This document shows, one piece after another, positions 1-8,051 of a DNA stretch of 64,000 nucleotides. Position numbers and translations under genes: made by a program. This DNA is from CAVZZG01 sp963779685. GTDB taxonomy: Bacteria > Actinomycetota > Thermoleophilia > Gaiellales > F1-60-MAGs149. Numbering within the stretch: position 1 is the first letter of the stretch; every line of letters starts with the position of its first letter. The stretch covers positions 620,001 through 684,000 of the forward strand of contig CAVZZG010000003.1 in assembly GCA_963779685.1 (NCBI GenBank), written 5' to 3'. The notes below the pieces were generated by a model, which was not told the DNA's origin, did no database searches, and saw only the letters and a program-made list of their open reading frames with translations.

Positions 1-1199
1 CGCGCGTAGGCGCCGATCGAGATCAGGTCCTCGCGGGCGCGGTAGGTGGCGAGCGCCTCGCGCGCCCGGCCCGCCGTCGCCTGCGCGGCGGGCGTCGTGA
101 TGGCCGGCGCCAGCCGCGACACGGATGCCAGCACGTCGATGGCCGGGTAGTGGTTGCGGTGGGCGAGGCGACGATCGAGCACGACATGGCCGTCCAGGAT
201 CCCGCGCACGGCATCGGCGACCGGCTCGTTCATGTCGTCGCCCTCGACGAGCACGGTGATGAGTGCGGTGATCGAGCCCCGCGCGCCGCTGCCGGCGCGC
301 TCGAGCAGCTTCGGGAGGCGTGCGAACACGCTGGGGGTGTAGCCGCGGCTGGCCGGCGGTTCGCCGACCGCCAGGCCGATCTCGCGCAGGGCCATGGCGT
401 AGCGGGTCACCGAGTCCATCAGCAGCAGCACGTCCTTGCCCTCGTCCCGGAATGCCTCTGCGACCGTCATGGCGGTCTCCGCGCACTTCGCCCGCACCAG
501 GGCGGGCTGATCGGAGGTCGCCACGCAGACGACGCTGCGCTGCATGCCCTCCTCGCCGAGGTCGTGGTCGACGAACTCGCGCACCTCGCGGCCACGCTCG
601 CCGACGAGTCCGATCACGGTCACGTCGGCCTCGGTGTTGCGGGCGATCATGCCGAGCAGCGTCGACTTACCCACGCCGGATCCCGCGAAGATACCGAGAC
701 GCTGGCCCCGCCCGCACGGCACGAGCACGTCCAGCGCACGCACGCCGAGCGGCAGGCGCTCGTCGATCGGCCGGCGCGCCAGCGGGCCGGGCGGCGATGC
801 GGTGAGCGGGCGTCGCTCGACCATGCGGGCGCCGCCGTCCAGCGGCGGCCCGTCGTCGAGCGGGTTGCCGAGCCCGTCGAGCACCCGTCCCAGGACCGCG
901 CTCCCGACGGGAGCGGTCAGCGGATGGCCGGCGCCGACCACGGGGTCGCCGGGCTTGATGCCGGCCACGTGGCCGAGGGGCATCAGGAGCGTGCGGCCGT
1001 CGCGGAACCCGACGACCTCGGCCATGACGGCCCCGCGCCGGGAGTCGCCGATCAGGCACAGCTCCCCCACCTCGGCCTCGGGTCCCGTGGACTCGATCAC
1101 GAGGCCGATGACCTCGGCCACGCGTCCCATCGTCCGATAGGGATCGGCCATGCGAAGGCGGTCGGCGAAGGCCGCCAGCGGTTGGGCTGCCTCAGCCAT
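1..1199 (-). CDS. fliI: Flagellar export ATPase FliI (C-terminus off the window)
   Basis: FliI is the ATPase that energises the flagellar type III export gate, in the FliH-FliI-FliJ complex at the base of the basal body. Reading the minus strand from the ATG at 1199 gives about 399 residues without a stop before the left edge, so the last 40 or so residues are missing. The Walker A motif GSGVGKST is near residues 173-180, a Walker B-like LLLMDSVTR follows, and the F1-beta-like fold is continuous. The start overlaps the end of fliH by 8 bases, which is usual for this operon. FliI rather than the F1 beta subunit is called from the flagellar context and the motif spacing. Confidence 0.95.
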   Translation of the reverse strand, partial: MAEAAQPLAAFADRLRMADPYRTMGRVAEVIGLVIESTGPEAEVGELCLIGDSRRGAVMAEVVGFRDGRTLLMPLGHVAGIKPGDPVVGAGHPLTAPVGSAVLGRVLDGLGNPLDDGPPLDGGARMVERRPLTASPPGPLARRPIDERLPLGVRALDVLVPCGRGQRLGIFAGSGVGKSTLLGMIARNTEADVTVIGLVGERGREVREFVDHDLGEEGMQRSVVCVATSDQPALVRAKCAETAMTVAEAFRDEGKDVLLLMDSVTRYAMALREIGLAVGEPPASRGYTPSVFARLPKLLERAGSGARGSITALITVLVEGDDMNEPVADAVRGILDGHVVLDRRLAHRNHYPAIDVLASVSRLAPAITTPAAQATAGRAREALATYRAREDLISIGAYA

Positions 1200-1887
1200 C
1201 GCCGCCGAGCATCGCGGCACGCAGGCGGTCGAGCTGTGACTCGAGCGTCGCGTCGACGTCCCCGCCGGGTGTGCGCACGATCACGCCGCCGCGGCTGATA
1301 CGGCGGTCGCCGATCAGCTCGAGGTTCTTGAGCGTGCCCACCTGGGCCTGGAGGTCCTGAGAGGCACCCTCCACGAGCGCCAGGTCGTCCGGGTTGCAGA
1401 CCACCTGGACGTGGTCGCGGACGTAAGCCTTGCGCAGCGCGCCACGCAGCACGTCGGCGATCCGGTGCGGCTCCAGCTCGAGACTCGTCTGGAGGATCTT
1501 CTCGGCCACCTGCACCGCCAGTGCAACCAGCGCCGTCTCGGACTCTTCCAGCATCCGCGTCCGGGTCTCGGCGATCTCCCGCACCGCGCCCTCCGCGAAC
1601 CGGAACAGGTCGCTCAGCTCGCCCTCGGCACGCTGCAGCCCCTCCGCATACCCCGCCTCGTAGCCGGCGGTGCGTGCCTCGGTGGCGATCTGATCGGCCT
1701 GCGACCGAGCCGCCGAGACCAGTTCGGCGCCCTGCCGCTGAGCCGCCATCAGGAACGCGTTCAGCCCGGTGGCCGCCGGCGCGCGGCCGGCGACGTCGTC
1801 CAGCCCCGGAGGCTCGTCGAGTGGCACGACCTGCAGCCTGCGCGTGCCACCCGATGCGGCGCGCGCGATGATGCGCTGCTCAGGCAA
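1192..1887 (-). CDS. fliH: Flagellar assembly protein FliH
   Basis: FliH regulates the FliI ATPase and links it to the export gate and C-ring. The 231-residue product has a long charged, Ala/Glu-rich helical middle (about residues 45-140) and a C-terminal FliH/V-ATPase subunit E-like domain ending in a segment that starts ISRGGVIVRTPGGDVDATL. This matches the family's length and layout. The start is an unusual TTG at 1887, overlapping the fliG stop by 8 bases; the next in-frame Met is about 45 residues in, too far for a coupled start. Identification rests on operon position and C-terminal pattern, since FliH is poorly conserved. Confidence 0.85.
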   Translation of the reverse strand: MPEQRIIARAASGGTRRLQVVPLDEPPGLDDVAGRAPAATGLNAFLMAAQRQGAELVSAARSQADQIATEARTAGYEAGYAEGLQRAEGELSDLFRFAEGAVREIAETRTRMLEESETALVALAVQVAEKILQTSLELEPHRIADVLRGALRKAYVRDHVQVVCNPDDLALVEGASQDLQAQVGTLKNLELIGDRRISRGGVIVRTPGGDVDATLESQLDRLRAAMLGGDG

Positions 1888-2926
1888 CCAGCTCGTCTTC
1901 CTGACCCGCGCCGCCGCGGGCGACCTGGATCTTGCCGGTCTCCTCGAGGCGGCGGACGATCGCCACGATGCGACCCTGCGCCTCCTCGACCGAGCGGCGC
2001 TTCACCGGGCCCATGAACTCCATGTCCTCCTGCAGCATCTGGGCCGCGCGCTGGGACATGTTCGAGAAGATGAGGTTCTTGATGTCGTCGTTGGCGCCCT
2101 TGAGCGCCAGGCCGACGTCCTTCATGTCGACCTCCTTCAGGAGTTGCTGGATGGCCTTCGCGTCGAGGATCAGCAGGTCCTCGAACACGAACATCAGCTT
2201 GCGCACCTCGTCCGCGAGCTCCGGGTCCTTCTCGTCGAGGTACTCGAGCACGTTGCGCTCGGTCGCCCGGTCGGAGAAGTTCATGATGTCCACGAGCGCC
2301 TTGACGCCGCCCGCGGCCTCCAGGTCCTGGTTGATCAGGTTGGAGAGCTTGCGTTCCATGACCGCCTCGACCTCGCGCAGCACCTCGGGCGCCGTGCGAT
2401 CCATCGCGGCGATGCGCATCGCGACCTCGGTCTGCACCTCCTGCGGGAACATCCCGAGCACCTGTGCGCCGGCGTCGGAGGGCAGGTAGGCGAGCACCAG
2501 CGCGATGGTCTGGGCGTGCTCGTGCTGGAGGAAGTTGTAGATCTGGACGGGGTCGATCTTGCGCAGGAACTCGAACGGCGAGACGCGGATGAACGTCGAC
2601 AGCCGCCCCATGATCTCGAGCGCGCGGTCGTCGCCGACAGCCCGCTCGAGCACGTCCTTGGCGAACCCGACGCCGCCCTGGGCGATGAAGTCCTGCGCCA
2701 GCGATGCCTCGTAGAACTCCTCCATCACCGACTGGCGCTCCTCCGGCGTGACCCGGTCGAGCGAGGCGATCTCGAGCACGAGCTCGTCGATCTCCTCGTG
2801 CGAGAGGTGCCGGAAGACCTCGGCCGAGAGCGTCGGGCCGAGCGCGATGGCCATGATCGCCGCCTTGCGGCGCGGCGACGCGCTGACGGCGGCGACGCCG
2901 GTCTCTTCGAGGGCCGTGTCGCTCAT
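1880..2926 (-). CDS. fliG: Flagellar motor switch protein FliG
   Basis: FliG is the C-ring protein that couples the MotA/MotB stator to rotation and switching. The product is 348 residues, the normal family length. It has the N-terminal FliF-binding helices, the middle domain with an EHAQTIALVLAYL segment (the EHPQ-type motif, here EHAQ), and the C-terminal torque helix with charged residues (KLMFVFEDLLILDAKAIQ). The ATG overlaps the fliF stop as ATGA, and its own stop overlaps the fliH start. Nothing unusual is seen. Confidence 0.97.
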   Translation of the reverse strand: MSDTALEETGVAAVSASPRRKAAIMAIALGPTLSAEVFRHLSHEEIDELVLEIASLDRVTPEERQSVMEEFYEASLAQDFIAQGGVGFAKDVLERAVGDDRALEIMGRLSTFIRVSPFEFLRKIDPVQIYNFLQHEHAQTIALVLAYLPSDAGAQVLGMFPQEVQTEVAMRIAAMDRTAPEVLREVEAVMERKLSNLINQDLEAAGGVKALVDIMNFSDRATERNVLEYLDEKDPELADEVRKLMFVFEDLLILDAKAIQQLLKEVDMKDVGLALKGANDDIKNLIFSNMSQRAAQMLQEDMEFMGPVKRRSVEEAQGRIVAIVRRLEETGKIQVARGGAGQEDELVA

Positions 2927-4551
2927 GCGCTCTCAGTGGCCAGCCAGCCGCGCAGCTGGGCAGCGACGTCGGCCGGCCGGGTCTGGGCGATGTCCTCGAC
3001 TCGCGCCTGCAGGGCCTTCTTCTCGACCGCCTGCAGCTCGGCCGCCGATGGTCCGGCCAGCGCCGGCATGAGCTCCTCGATCTTGATCGGGGGAGCCTCC
3101 AGGGCGGGCAGCCACGAGGCATCGGTGGATCCGAGCAGGGCCTGGCGTTTGGCGAGCGACTTGCGGACGAGGAACAGGAACGCGAGCAGGGCGATGCCGG
3201 ACGCGATCGGGGACAGCAGACTGCCGAACGGCGCCGGCACGAGACCGCCCAGCGCGCTGCCGCTCGAGGCCGAGCCGCCCGAGCCCGAGAAGGGCTGCAC
3301 GCCTGCGGCCTTGAGCGCCGCGACCGGATTCGGGAGGGTCTCCACCGCGTTGGCCGCGATCGTGTTCTGGGTGTTGGTGGCGTCGAAGCCGACGGCGTTC
3401 TCGACCGCGGCCTGGAGCTGGGTGATCGCCTGGGTCTGCAGGGCGGGGTTCGTGGACGCCCCCTTGACGACGTTCTCGAGCGACTTCTTCGAGACCATCA
3501 TCGAGATCGACATCTTCTCGGGTGTGCCTCCGGCGAGCTGCGTGTCCGTGGCGGTGGAGTCGATGGCGTTGGTCGAGGAGTTCTTGGCGTGGTTGTACTG
3601 CGAGGAGCTGCCGCCGCTGACCACGGCCGCGCCGGGCACGTTGCCCGCCGTGCCCGCCAGGCCTCCGGTGCCGCCGCCGCCCTGCTGGGTCAGCTTCTCG
3701 GTCTCGGTAGCACCGGCGATGGCGCCCTTGTTGCTTCCGAAGGTCTGCTGCTTGGTCGTGACCGTGTCGAAGTTGAGCTGGCCCGCGACCACGACCGTCG
3801 AGTTGCTCGGGCCGAGCACGCGATCGAGCGTGGCCTGCGCGACGGCCGTCTGCTGGGCGTCCCACTTGCGCTGAGCGGCCAGGCGATCCGAGGCCGCGAA
3901 GCCGATGGACGACATCGTGCTGTTGAGGAGGTTGCCGGCCTGGTCGGTGACGGTGACGTTCTGGGCCACGAGCCCCGGCACGCCGTTCGCGACCAGCGCG
4001 ACGATGCCTCGCACCGCGTCGTCCGTGAGGGAACCGGTGGTCTCGAGCTTCACCGAGGCCTTGGTCTCGCCCTGGTCGGCGGTGAAGATCGACTGGGACG
4101 GGATCGCGAGGTTGACCGTCGCGCGGCTGACCCCGGCGATCTGCTCGATCTGGTGGGCGAGCACGCCCGAGCGCGCGATCTGCACCCGCATCGCCCACTG
4201 GGCATCGGTCGTCGAGAGGCTCGTCTGGTCGAGCAGGGCCCAGCCCTCGTTGCCGTTCTCGCTGACGCCCGCGCTGACCGCCGCGACCATGGCCGCGTCG
4301 AGCTGGCTCGAGGGCACCATCACCGTCGTCCCGCCGCCGGTGAGCTTGGTCGGGATCCGCTGCGAGGCGAGCGCCGCCTGGACCTGGCCGGCCTGGCGGG
4401 GCGTGAGGTTCGTGAACGCGGCCGTGTAGGCCGCGCCGTTCGCGGTCATGACGATGTAGGCGATCACACCGATCGTGACCAGGGCGATGACCCCGACCAC
4501 GATGCGAGCGGTCGATCCGAGGCGGTCGACGGCGGTACCGAGAAGTCCCAC
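2923..4551 (-). CDS. fliF: Flagellar MS-ring protein FliF
   Basis: FliF builds the MS ring, the membrane base of the flagellum. The 542-residue product has a first membrane helix near residues 14-36, then the YscJ/FliF ring domains, a low-complexity Gly/Ser/Ala insert (about 290-320), and a second membrane helix near 440-462. A cytoplasmic tail follows that should bind FliG. The start is GTG at 4551, about 8 bases after an AGGGGG ribosome-binding site. An 18-base gap separates it from fliE, the only non-overlapping junction in this flagellar run. Confidence 0.96.
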   Translation of the reverse strand: MGLLGTAVDRLGSTARIVVGVIALVTIGVIAYIVMTANGAAYTAAFTNLTPRQAGQVQAALASQRIPTKLTGGGTTVMVPSSQLDAAMVAAVSAGVSENGNEGWALLDQTSLSTTDAQWAMRVQIARSGVLAHQIEQIAGVSRATVNLAIPSQSIFTADQGETKASVKLETTGSLTDDAVRGIVALVANGVPGLVAQNVTVTDQAGNLLNSTMSSIGFAASDRLAAQRKWDAQQTAVAQATLDRVLGPSNSTVVVAGQLNFDTVTTKQQTFGSNKGAIAGATETEKLTQQGGGGTGGLAGTAGNVPGAAVVSGGSSSQYNHAKNSSTNAIDSTATDTQLAGGTPEKMSISMMVSKKSLENVVKGASTNPALQTQAITQLQAAVENAVGFDATNTQNTIAANAVETLPNPVAALKAAGVQPFSGSGGSASSGSALGGLVPAPFGSLLSPIASGIALLAFLFLVRKSLAKRQALLGSTDASWLPALEAPPIKIEELMPALAGPSAAELQAVEKKALQARVEDIAQTRPADVAAQLRGWLATESA

Positions 4552-4569
4552 GACGTGATCCCCCTGGGG

Positions 4570-4899
4570 TTAGATCTGCATCCTCATCACGTCCTGGTAG
4601 GCCTCGATGGCCTTGTTCCGGAACGCGGCGGTCAACTGGAGTGCGATGGCGGCCTTCTCGACGGCGATGGTGGCCGCGGAAACGTCGGTGGCGGTGCCGG
4701 TCGCCAGAGCCTGGGCAGCCTGCGAACCCTGGTTCTGCAGGTCGACGGCGCCCTGGAGCTTGGAGGCGATCAGGTCGCCGAAGCTGGTCGCGGTCGGCTC
4801 GGTGGCCGGCGAGGTGGCGGGACTCCCGGCCACCTGCGGCATTGACCGGTAGAGCTGGATTGCGTCGACGCCGACGCCGCTGATCGCGGGGACCGTCAT
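4570..4899 (-). CDS. fliE: Flagellar hook-basal body protein FliE
   Basis: FliE joins the MS ring to the rod and is the first axial protein exported. The 109-residue product is of normal length, with a variable Pro/Ala/Thr-rich N-terminus and the conserved C-terminal helix ending AAFRNKAIEAYQDVMRMQI, the FliE signature. The ATG at 4899 overlaps the flgC stop (ATGA). A longer in-frame opening upstream only reads antisense-like Arg-rich sequence inside flgC and was not used. Confidence 0.95.
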   Translation of the reverse strand: MTVPAISGVGVDAIQLYRSMPQVAGSPATSPATEPTATSFGDLIASKLQGAVDLQNQGSQAAQALATGTATDVSAATIAVEKAAIALQLTAAFRNKAIEAYQDVMRMQI

Positions 4900-5357
4900 C
4901 AGCGCAGCACGTCGATCGCGCGGGAGAACTCGGTCTTGATCGCGTTCAGCGAGGTGGTGTTGGCCTCGTACGCGCGGGTGGCGGTGATGAGGTCCGTCAT
5001 CTCGGTGACGGAGTTGACGTTCGGCGTGCGGACGTAACCCCGCGCGTCGGCGTCGGGGCTGGACGGGTCGTACTTCAGACCGGTGCCGCCCGGGTCCTCC
5101 ACGATGCCCGCGACCTGGACGCCTCCCGGCGAGGTCGATGCCGCGAAGTCGCCGAAGGTCGAGAAGCTCGGCGTCGGACCGACCGGCGCCGTCCCGGCCT
5201 CCTGGAGGACGACCTCGCGGCGCAGGTACGGGCCGGGCTGGCCGTCGGCGCGCCGCGTGGAGTTCGCGTTGGCGAGGTTCGCGGCGATGGTGTCCATCCG
5301 GACGCGCTCGGCGGTGAGGCCGCTGGCCGTGACGGTCATCGCGTCGAAGAGCCCCAT
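4899..5357 (-). CDS. flgC: Flagellar basal-body rod protein FlgC
   Basis: FlgC is a proximal rod subunit. The 152-residue product begins MGLFDAMTVTASGLTAERV and contains the ANLANANSTRRADGQPGPYL segment typical of rod proteins. It ends with a helix carrying YEANTTSLNAIKTEFSRAID, the C-terminal heptad motif shared by axial proteins. It overlaps flgB upstream and fliE downstream by ATGA, as expected for co-translated rod components. Confidence 0.96.
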   Translation of the reverse strand: MGLFDAMTVTASGLTAERVRMDTIAANLANANSTRRADGQPGPYLRREVVLQEAGTAPVGPTPSFSTFGDFAASTSPGGVQVAGIVEDPGGTGLKYDPSSPDADARGYVRTPNVNSVTEMTDLITATRAYEANTTSLNAIKTEFSRAIDVLR

Positions 5358-5731
5358 CAGCGGGCACCCGTGATGATGCTGGACATCGTCGCCATGTTCT
5401 TGGTGACGACGGCCATCAGGGCCGAGTACTGGAGCTGGGTCTCGGCGAGGTAGGTGGCCTCGCGGTCGACGTCGACGTTGTTGCCGTCGACGCGCATCGT
5501 CGAGACGTTGTCGGTCTGGACGGTCGGCGTGACGGACGCGACGGCATCGACGCCGCCGCTCGAGCCCTGGAACTGCAGCGCTTCGGCCAGCTGATGCTGG
5601 AACTCCACGTCGCTGCGCTTGAATCCGGGCGTGTTGATGTTCGCGAGGTTGTTCGCGATCACCTGCTGGCGAAGCTCGGTGCCGTGGAGTGCGACCTCGA
5701 GCGACCGTTCCGTGACGTCGAACAGTTCCAT
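5357..5731 (-). CDS. flgB: Flagellar basal-body rod protein FlgB
   Basis: FlgB is the most proximal rod subunit and the first gene of this operon. From the ATG at 5731 the product is 124 residues, starting MELFDVTERSLEVALHGTEL and carrying the NLANINTPGFKRSDVEF rod signature. It ends in a helix with YSALMAVVTKNMATMSSIITG. An in-frame GTG at 5737 is rejected as start because the AGGAGG at about 5737-5742 would then have no spacing, whereas it lies about 6 bases before the ATG. A sigma-28-type promoter lies about 90 bases upstream. Confidence 0.95.
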   Translation of the reverse strand: MELFDVTERSLEVALHGTELRQQVIANNLANINTPGFKRSDVEFQHQLAEALQFQGSSGGVDAVASVTPTVQTDNVSTMRVDGNNVDVDREATYLAETQLQYSALMAVVTKNMATMSSIITGAR

Positions 5732-5753
5732 GGACACCTCCTCCCGAAACGAC

Positions 5754-5777
5754 GAAGGACGCCTGTCGGCGTCCTTC
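5754..5777 (-). promoter_or_regulatory. 5'-UTR hairpin ahead of flgB
   Basis: A perfect 10-bp stem with a 4-base loop sits between the predicted start of transcription (about 5816) and the flgB ribosome-binding site, ending a few bases upstream of it. No U-tract follows on the minus strand, so termination is unlikely. It could protect the mRNA 5' end or tune translation of the operon. The role is inference. Confidence 0.5.
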
Positions 5778-5822
5778 CGTGAACTCGCATTCCGCGACCC
5801 GCGATCCGTGCGGGCACTACTT

Positions 5823-5850
5823 CTATCGGAAGGTGTTCATATGGTCTTTA
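5823..5850 (-). promoter_or_regulatory. Sigma-28 (FliA/WhiG/SigD-type) promoter of the flgB operon
   Basis: On the minus strand a TAAA box (5847-5850) is followed after 16 bases by TCCGATAG (5823-5830). The consensus for flagellar sigma-28 family factors is TAAA-N14-16-GCCGATAA, so the -35 is exact and the -10 matches at 6 of 8 positions. The site is correctly oriented and about 90 bases ahead of flgB. No other promoter-like element was seen in the gap. Confidence 0.65.
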
Positions 5851-5858
5851 GAGGATAA

Positions 5859-5891
5859 ACATCGATCCGCCGCGGGCCGGTGGATCGATGT
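5859..5891. terminator. Hairpin 1 of a shared family (insulator/terminator-like)
   Basis: Arms 5859-5871 and 5879-5891 pair over 13 bp with one G-U, around a 7-base GC loop. Read on the minus strand it is followed by GTTTATCC, a weak T-rich run. It lies 9 bases upstream of the flgB sigma-28 promoter, so it could stop read-through from the sugar-transferase operon. Its core resembles the hairpins at 6177 and 10113. Confidence 0.5.
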
Positions 5892-6176
5892 GATCTGAGC
5901 GGTTCGGGCTGGTGGCGGGCGCGCCGGGTCCGGCGGTGTGTTCGGGATCGTGGTCGCTGGACGGCTGTTGGCGACGAGTGCGACCGCCGGGGCGTGTGAG
6001 GGTTGATGTCGGGCAGGTTGACGCGACCGGGGCGGCCGTCCGAGCGTGTTCCGGTCGCGGTGTGCCAGTCCCGTCATCCGTCACCATCCGGATAACCTCC
6101 TCAGCCCAGGACCCGCGGCTGCGCCCACGGCCCGTCTTGCGGGCTCCGGAGATCATTCTGACCGCGCAACCATACG

Positions 6177-6227
6177 CCACCGACTATCTCAATTCACCGC
6201 GACGCGATGGATTGAGATAGTCGGTGG
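6177..6227. terminator. Hairpin 2: long hairpin after the sugar-transferase gene
   Basis: Arms 6177-6193 and 6211-6227 are a perfect 17-bp inverted repeat, and the interior (6194-6210) can extend the stem with mostly paired bases. It starts immediately after the stop of the minus-strand sugar-transferase gene. There is no U-tract. The inner core is shared with hairpins at 5859 and 10113. Confidence 0.6.
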
Positions 6228-6228
6228 C

Positions 6229-7629
6229 TCACCGGGAGCCGTGGCCCGCGAACACGATGCCCACCGTCCGCAGCAGGATCGCGGCATCGAGCGAGAACGA
6301 GCGGTTTCGCAGGTAGTAGAGGTCGTAGGAGAGCTTCAGCCGGCTGGAGTCGAGCGACGATGCGTACCCGCCGCACACCTGGGCCCAACCGGTGATGCCG
6401 GGCTTGGCGAAGTGCCGGGGCTGGTAGAACGGGATCTCCTCGGCCAGCCAGCGGACGTAGTCCGGCGTCTCGGGCCGTGGTCCGACCAGCGTCATCGTCC
6501 CCTCCAGGACATTCACCAGCTGGGGCAGCTCATCGATGCGGAAGCGTCGCAGCCAGCGACCGGCCGCGGTGATGCGCGGGTCGTCGGTCGCCGTCCAGGT
6601 GGTCTCGTCACCCGCCTCGGTGGAGTTCATGGAGCGGAACTTGACCATGGTGAACTGCTTGCCGTGCTCGCCGATCCGGATCTGGCGGAAGAGGATGGGA
6701 CCCGGCCCGCCCCACAGTCGCACGGCGATGGCGGCGCCGAGCAGGATCGGGGACGCCAGCACCAGTCCGACCGCGGCCAGCACCAGGTCGAAGACACGCT
6801 TGGACACCCCCGCCTCGTCGCGGCGGTGGAGGTGCATCGTGTGCAGGAACCAGGTCGGCGTCAGCTCGTTCAACGGCACGCGACCGAACGTGCGCTCGAA
6901 GAACGCGGGGTACTCGATCACGGACACGTCGAGGTGCGTGAGTTCGAGCAGACGGGCGTAGATCGCCGGCCGGCCTGCCCGGACGCCGAGGATGAACACG
7001 TCGACGCCGCCGCCGTAGGCGATCCGCTCGAGGTCGTCGATGTCGCCGAGGCGCGGTGCGCGCGCCTCCTCCGGCGGTCCGGGCTCGATCGGGTCGTCGA
7101 TCCATCCCAGCAGCTGGAACGGCCGCGCGCCCGGGGCCAGGCGCTCCTCCTCGAGCTCGTGCACGACCGCGGCGGGACCGACCACCACGCAGCGAAGCGG
7201 CTCGCCGAGCGAGCGATGCCCTGCCACCGCCGCGTGCCAGAGGAAGGCCAGCAATGCCACCGCCGCGACCGCGCCCACCTCGCCGGCGAGCGGGTCGTTG
7301 CGCTCGAACACGGAGTGGAGGGCGATGATGATGCCGGCGGCGATCACCGCGCCCTCCGCCGCCCGGACGATGGTCAGCGCCCAGCTCGGGCCGGCGCGAG
7401 ACTCCCGCAGCAGCGTGTATCGGATGCAGGCGTACCAGATGGTCGTGTAGAGGAGCGCCAGCGCAGCCCGGCCGACCGTCGCGCCTCGTGACAGCTCGTG
7501 GATGGCGAACCAGAGGCCGGCGATCAGGATGTGCCCCTGGCGCAGCCGGAGCACCCGGCCCGGCGGGATCGGGCGCGGGCCCGCCGGTGCCGTCACGCGG
7601 GGCTCGGGCTCCGTCTCGACGGACGTCAT
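6229..7629 (-). CDS. Undecaprenyl-phosphate sugar phosphotransferase (exopolysaccharide initiation)
   Basis: This polyprenyl glycosylphosphotransferase (WbaP/EpsL/CpsE type) moves a sugar-1-phosphate onto undecaprenyl phosphate to start exopolysaccharide repeat synthesis at the membrane. The 466-residue product has several N-terminal membrane helices, a CoA-binding-like middle, and then the bacterial sugar transferase domain. Its hallmarks are KRVFDLVLAAVGLVLASPIL, FTMVKFRSM, RRFRIDELPQLVNVL and VGPRPETPDYV. The ATG at 7629 overlaps the upstream stop as ATGA; a GTG/ATG seven codons earlier is less likely. It is the last gene of a three-gene operon and the only polysaccharide gene here. Confidence 0.93.
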   Translation of the reverse strand: MTSVETEPEPRVTAPAGPRPIPPGRVLRLRQGHILIAGLWFAIHELSRGATVGRAALALLYTTIWYACIRYTLLRESRAGPSWALTIVRAAEGAVIAAGIIIALHSVFERNDPLAGEVGAVAAVALLAFLWHAAVAGHRSLGEPLRCVVVGPAAVVHELEEERLAPGARPFQLLGWIDDPIEPGPPEEARAPRLGDIDDLERIAYGGGVDVFILGVRAGRPAIYARLLELTHLDVSVIEYPAFFERTFGRVPLNELTPTWFLHTMHLHRRDEAGVSKRVFDLVLAAVGLVLASPILLGAAIAVRLWGGPGPILFRQIRIGEHGKQFTMVKFRSMNSTEAGDETTWTATDDPRITAAGRWLRRFRIDELPQLVNVLEGTMTLVGPRPETPDYVRWLAEEIPFYQPRHFAKPGITGWAQVCGGYASSLDSSRLKLSYDLYYLRNRSFSLDAAILLRTVGIVFAGHGSR

Positions 7630-8051
7630 CGGCACGAACAGACCGGGCACGCCGAGCGGCGGGCCAGGCCGAGCGCGTCGAGCTCGTCCGCATACGCCCT
7701 GAAAGCGTCAGGGTCCCGCGCGGCGATCGTCCCAGTGAGCTCCTCGAGCGTGATCATGCGCGCTCCGTAGGTTAGCCGCACGAGCCACCACGCCGTCACG
7801 GCGTCCGACGGCTCCCCGGTCTGGGCGTCGATGCCCGCCATGAGCGTGACGGCGCCGTTCCGGCGCCCGGCACTGAAGCGCTTCGCAAAGAACGACGGCA
7901 CCTCGCTGTCGGGCATCGGGTAGAACCGGTATCCGAGCGCTACGAGCCGCCCGTCGCCGGCCACGTGGAGGCACCGATCGCCGAGGGCCTCGGCTCGTGC
8001 CGAGGCCTCTGCGGGAGCGGCCTCCTCGATGTCGAGGAGTCGCAGTTCCAT
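7626..8051 (-). CDS. Uncharacterised 141-residue protein, operon with sugar transferase
   Basis: I do not recognise this family. The product is 141 residues, mixed alpha/beta in appearance, with no signal peptide or membrane segment. A central stretch reads YRFYPMPDSEVPSFFAKRF, and the C-terminus ends CPVCSCR, a CxxC plus a third Cys that could bind metal. The start ATG overlaps the upstream stop as TAATG, and its own stop overlaps the sugar-transferase start as ATGA, so the three genes should be co-translated. A longer upstream in-frame extension is Arg/Pro-rich antisense to the preceding gene and was rejected. Confidence 0.7.
   Translation of the reverse strand: MELRLLDIEEAAPAEASARAEALGDRCLHVAGDGRLVALGYRFYPMPDSEVPSFFAKRFSAGRRNGAVTLMAGIDAQTGEPSDAVTAWWLVRLTYGARMITLEELTGTIAARDPDAFRAYADELDALGLARRSACPVCSCR

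Larger units (their letters stand above)
5738..6228. other. Intergenic region between the sugar-transferase operon and flgB
   Basis: About 490 bases without a credible gene. It holds, right to left: hairpin 2 (6177-6227) at the end of the sugar-transferase gene, a featureless stretch (5892-6176), hairpin 1 (5859-5891), the sigma-28 promoter, and the flgB leader with its own hairpin. Short open frames here are Arg/Pro-rich and have no ribosome-binding sites. Confidence 0.7.

Noticed and set aside
150..1298. Plus-strand open frame opposite fliI
   Set aside because: The complement encodes FliI with a perfect P-loop; the plus-strand product is His/Arg-rich shadow sequence.
5740..5900. c-di-GMP (GEMM) riboswitch in the flgB leader
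   Set aside because: No GEMM-I conserved core or tandem stem arrangement is present; only a single short hairpin is seen.
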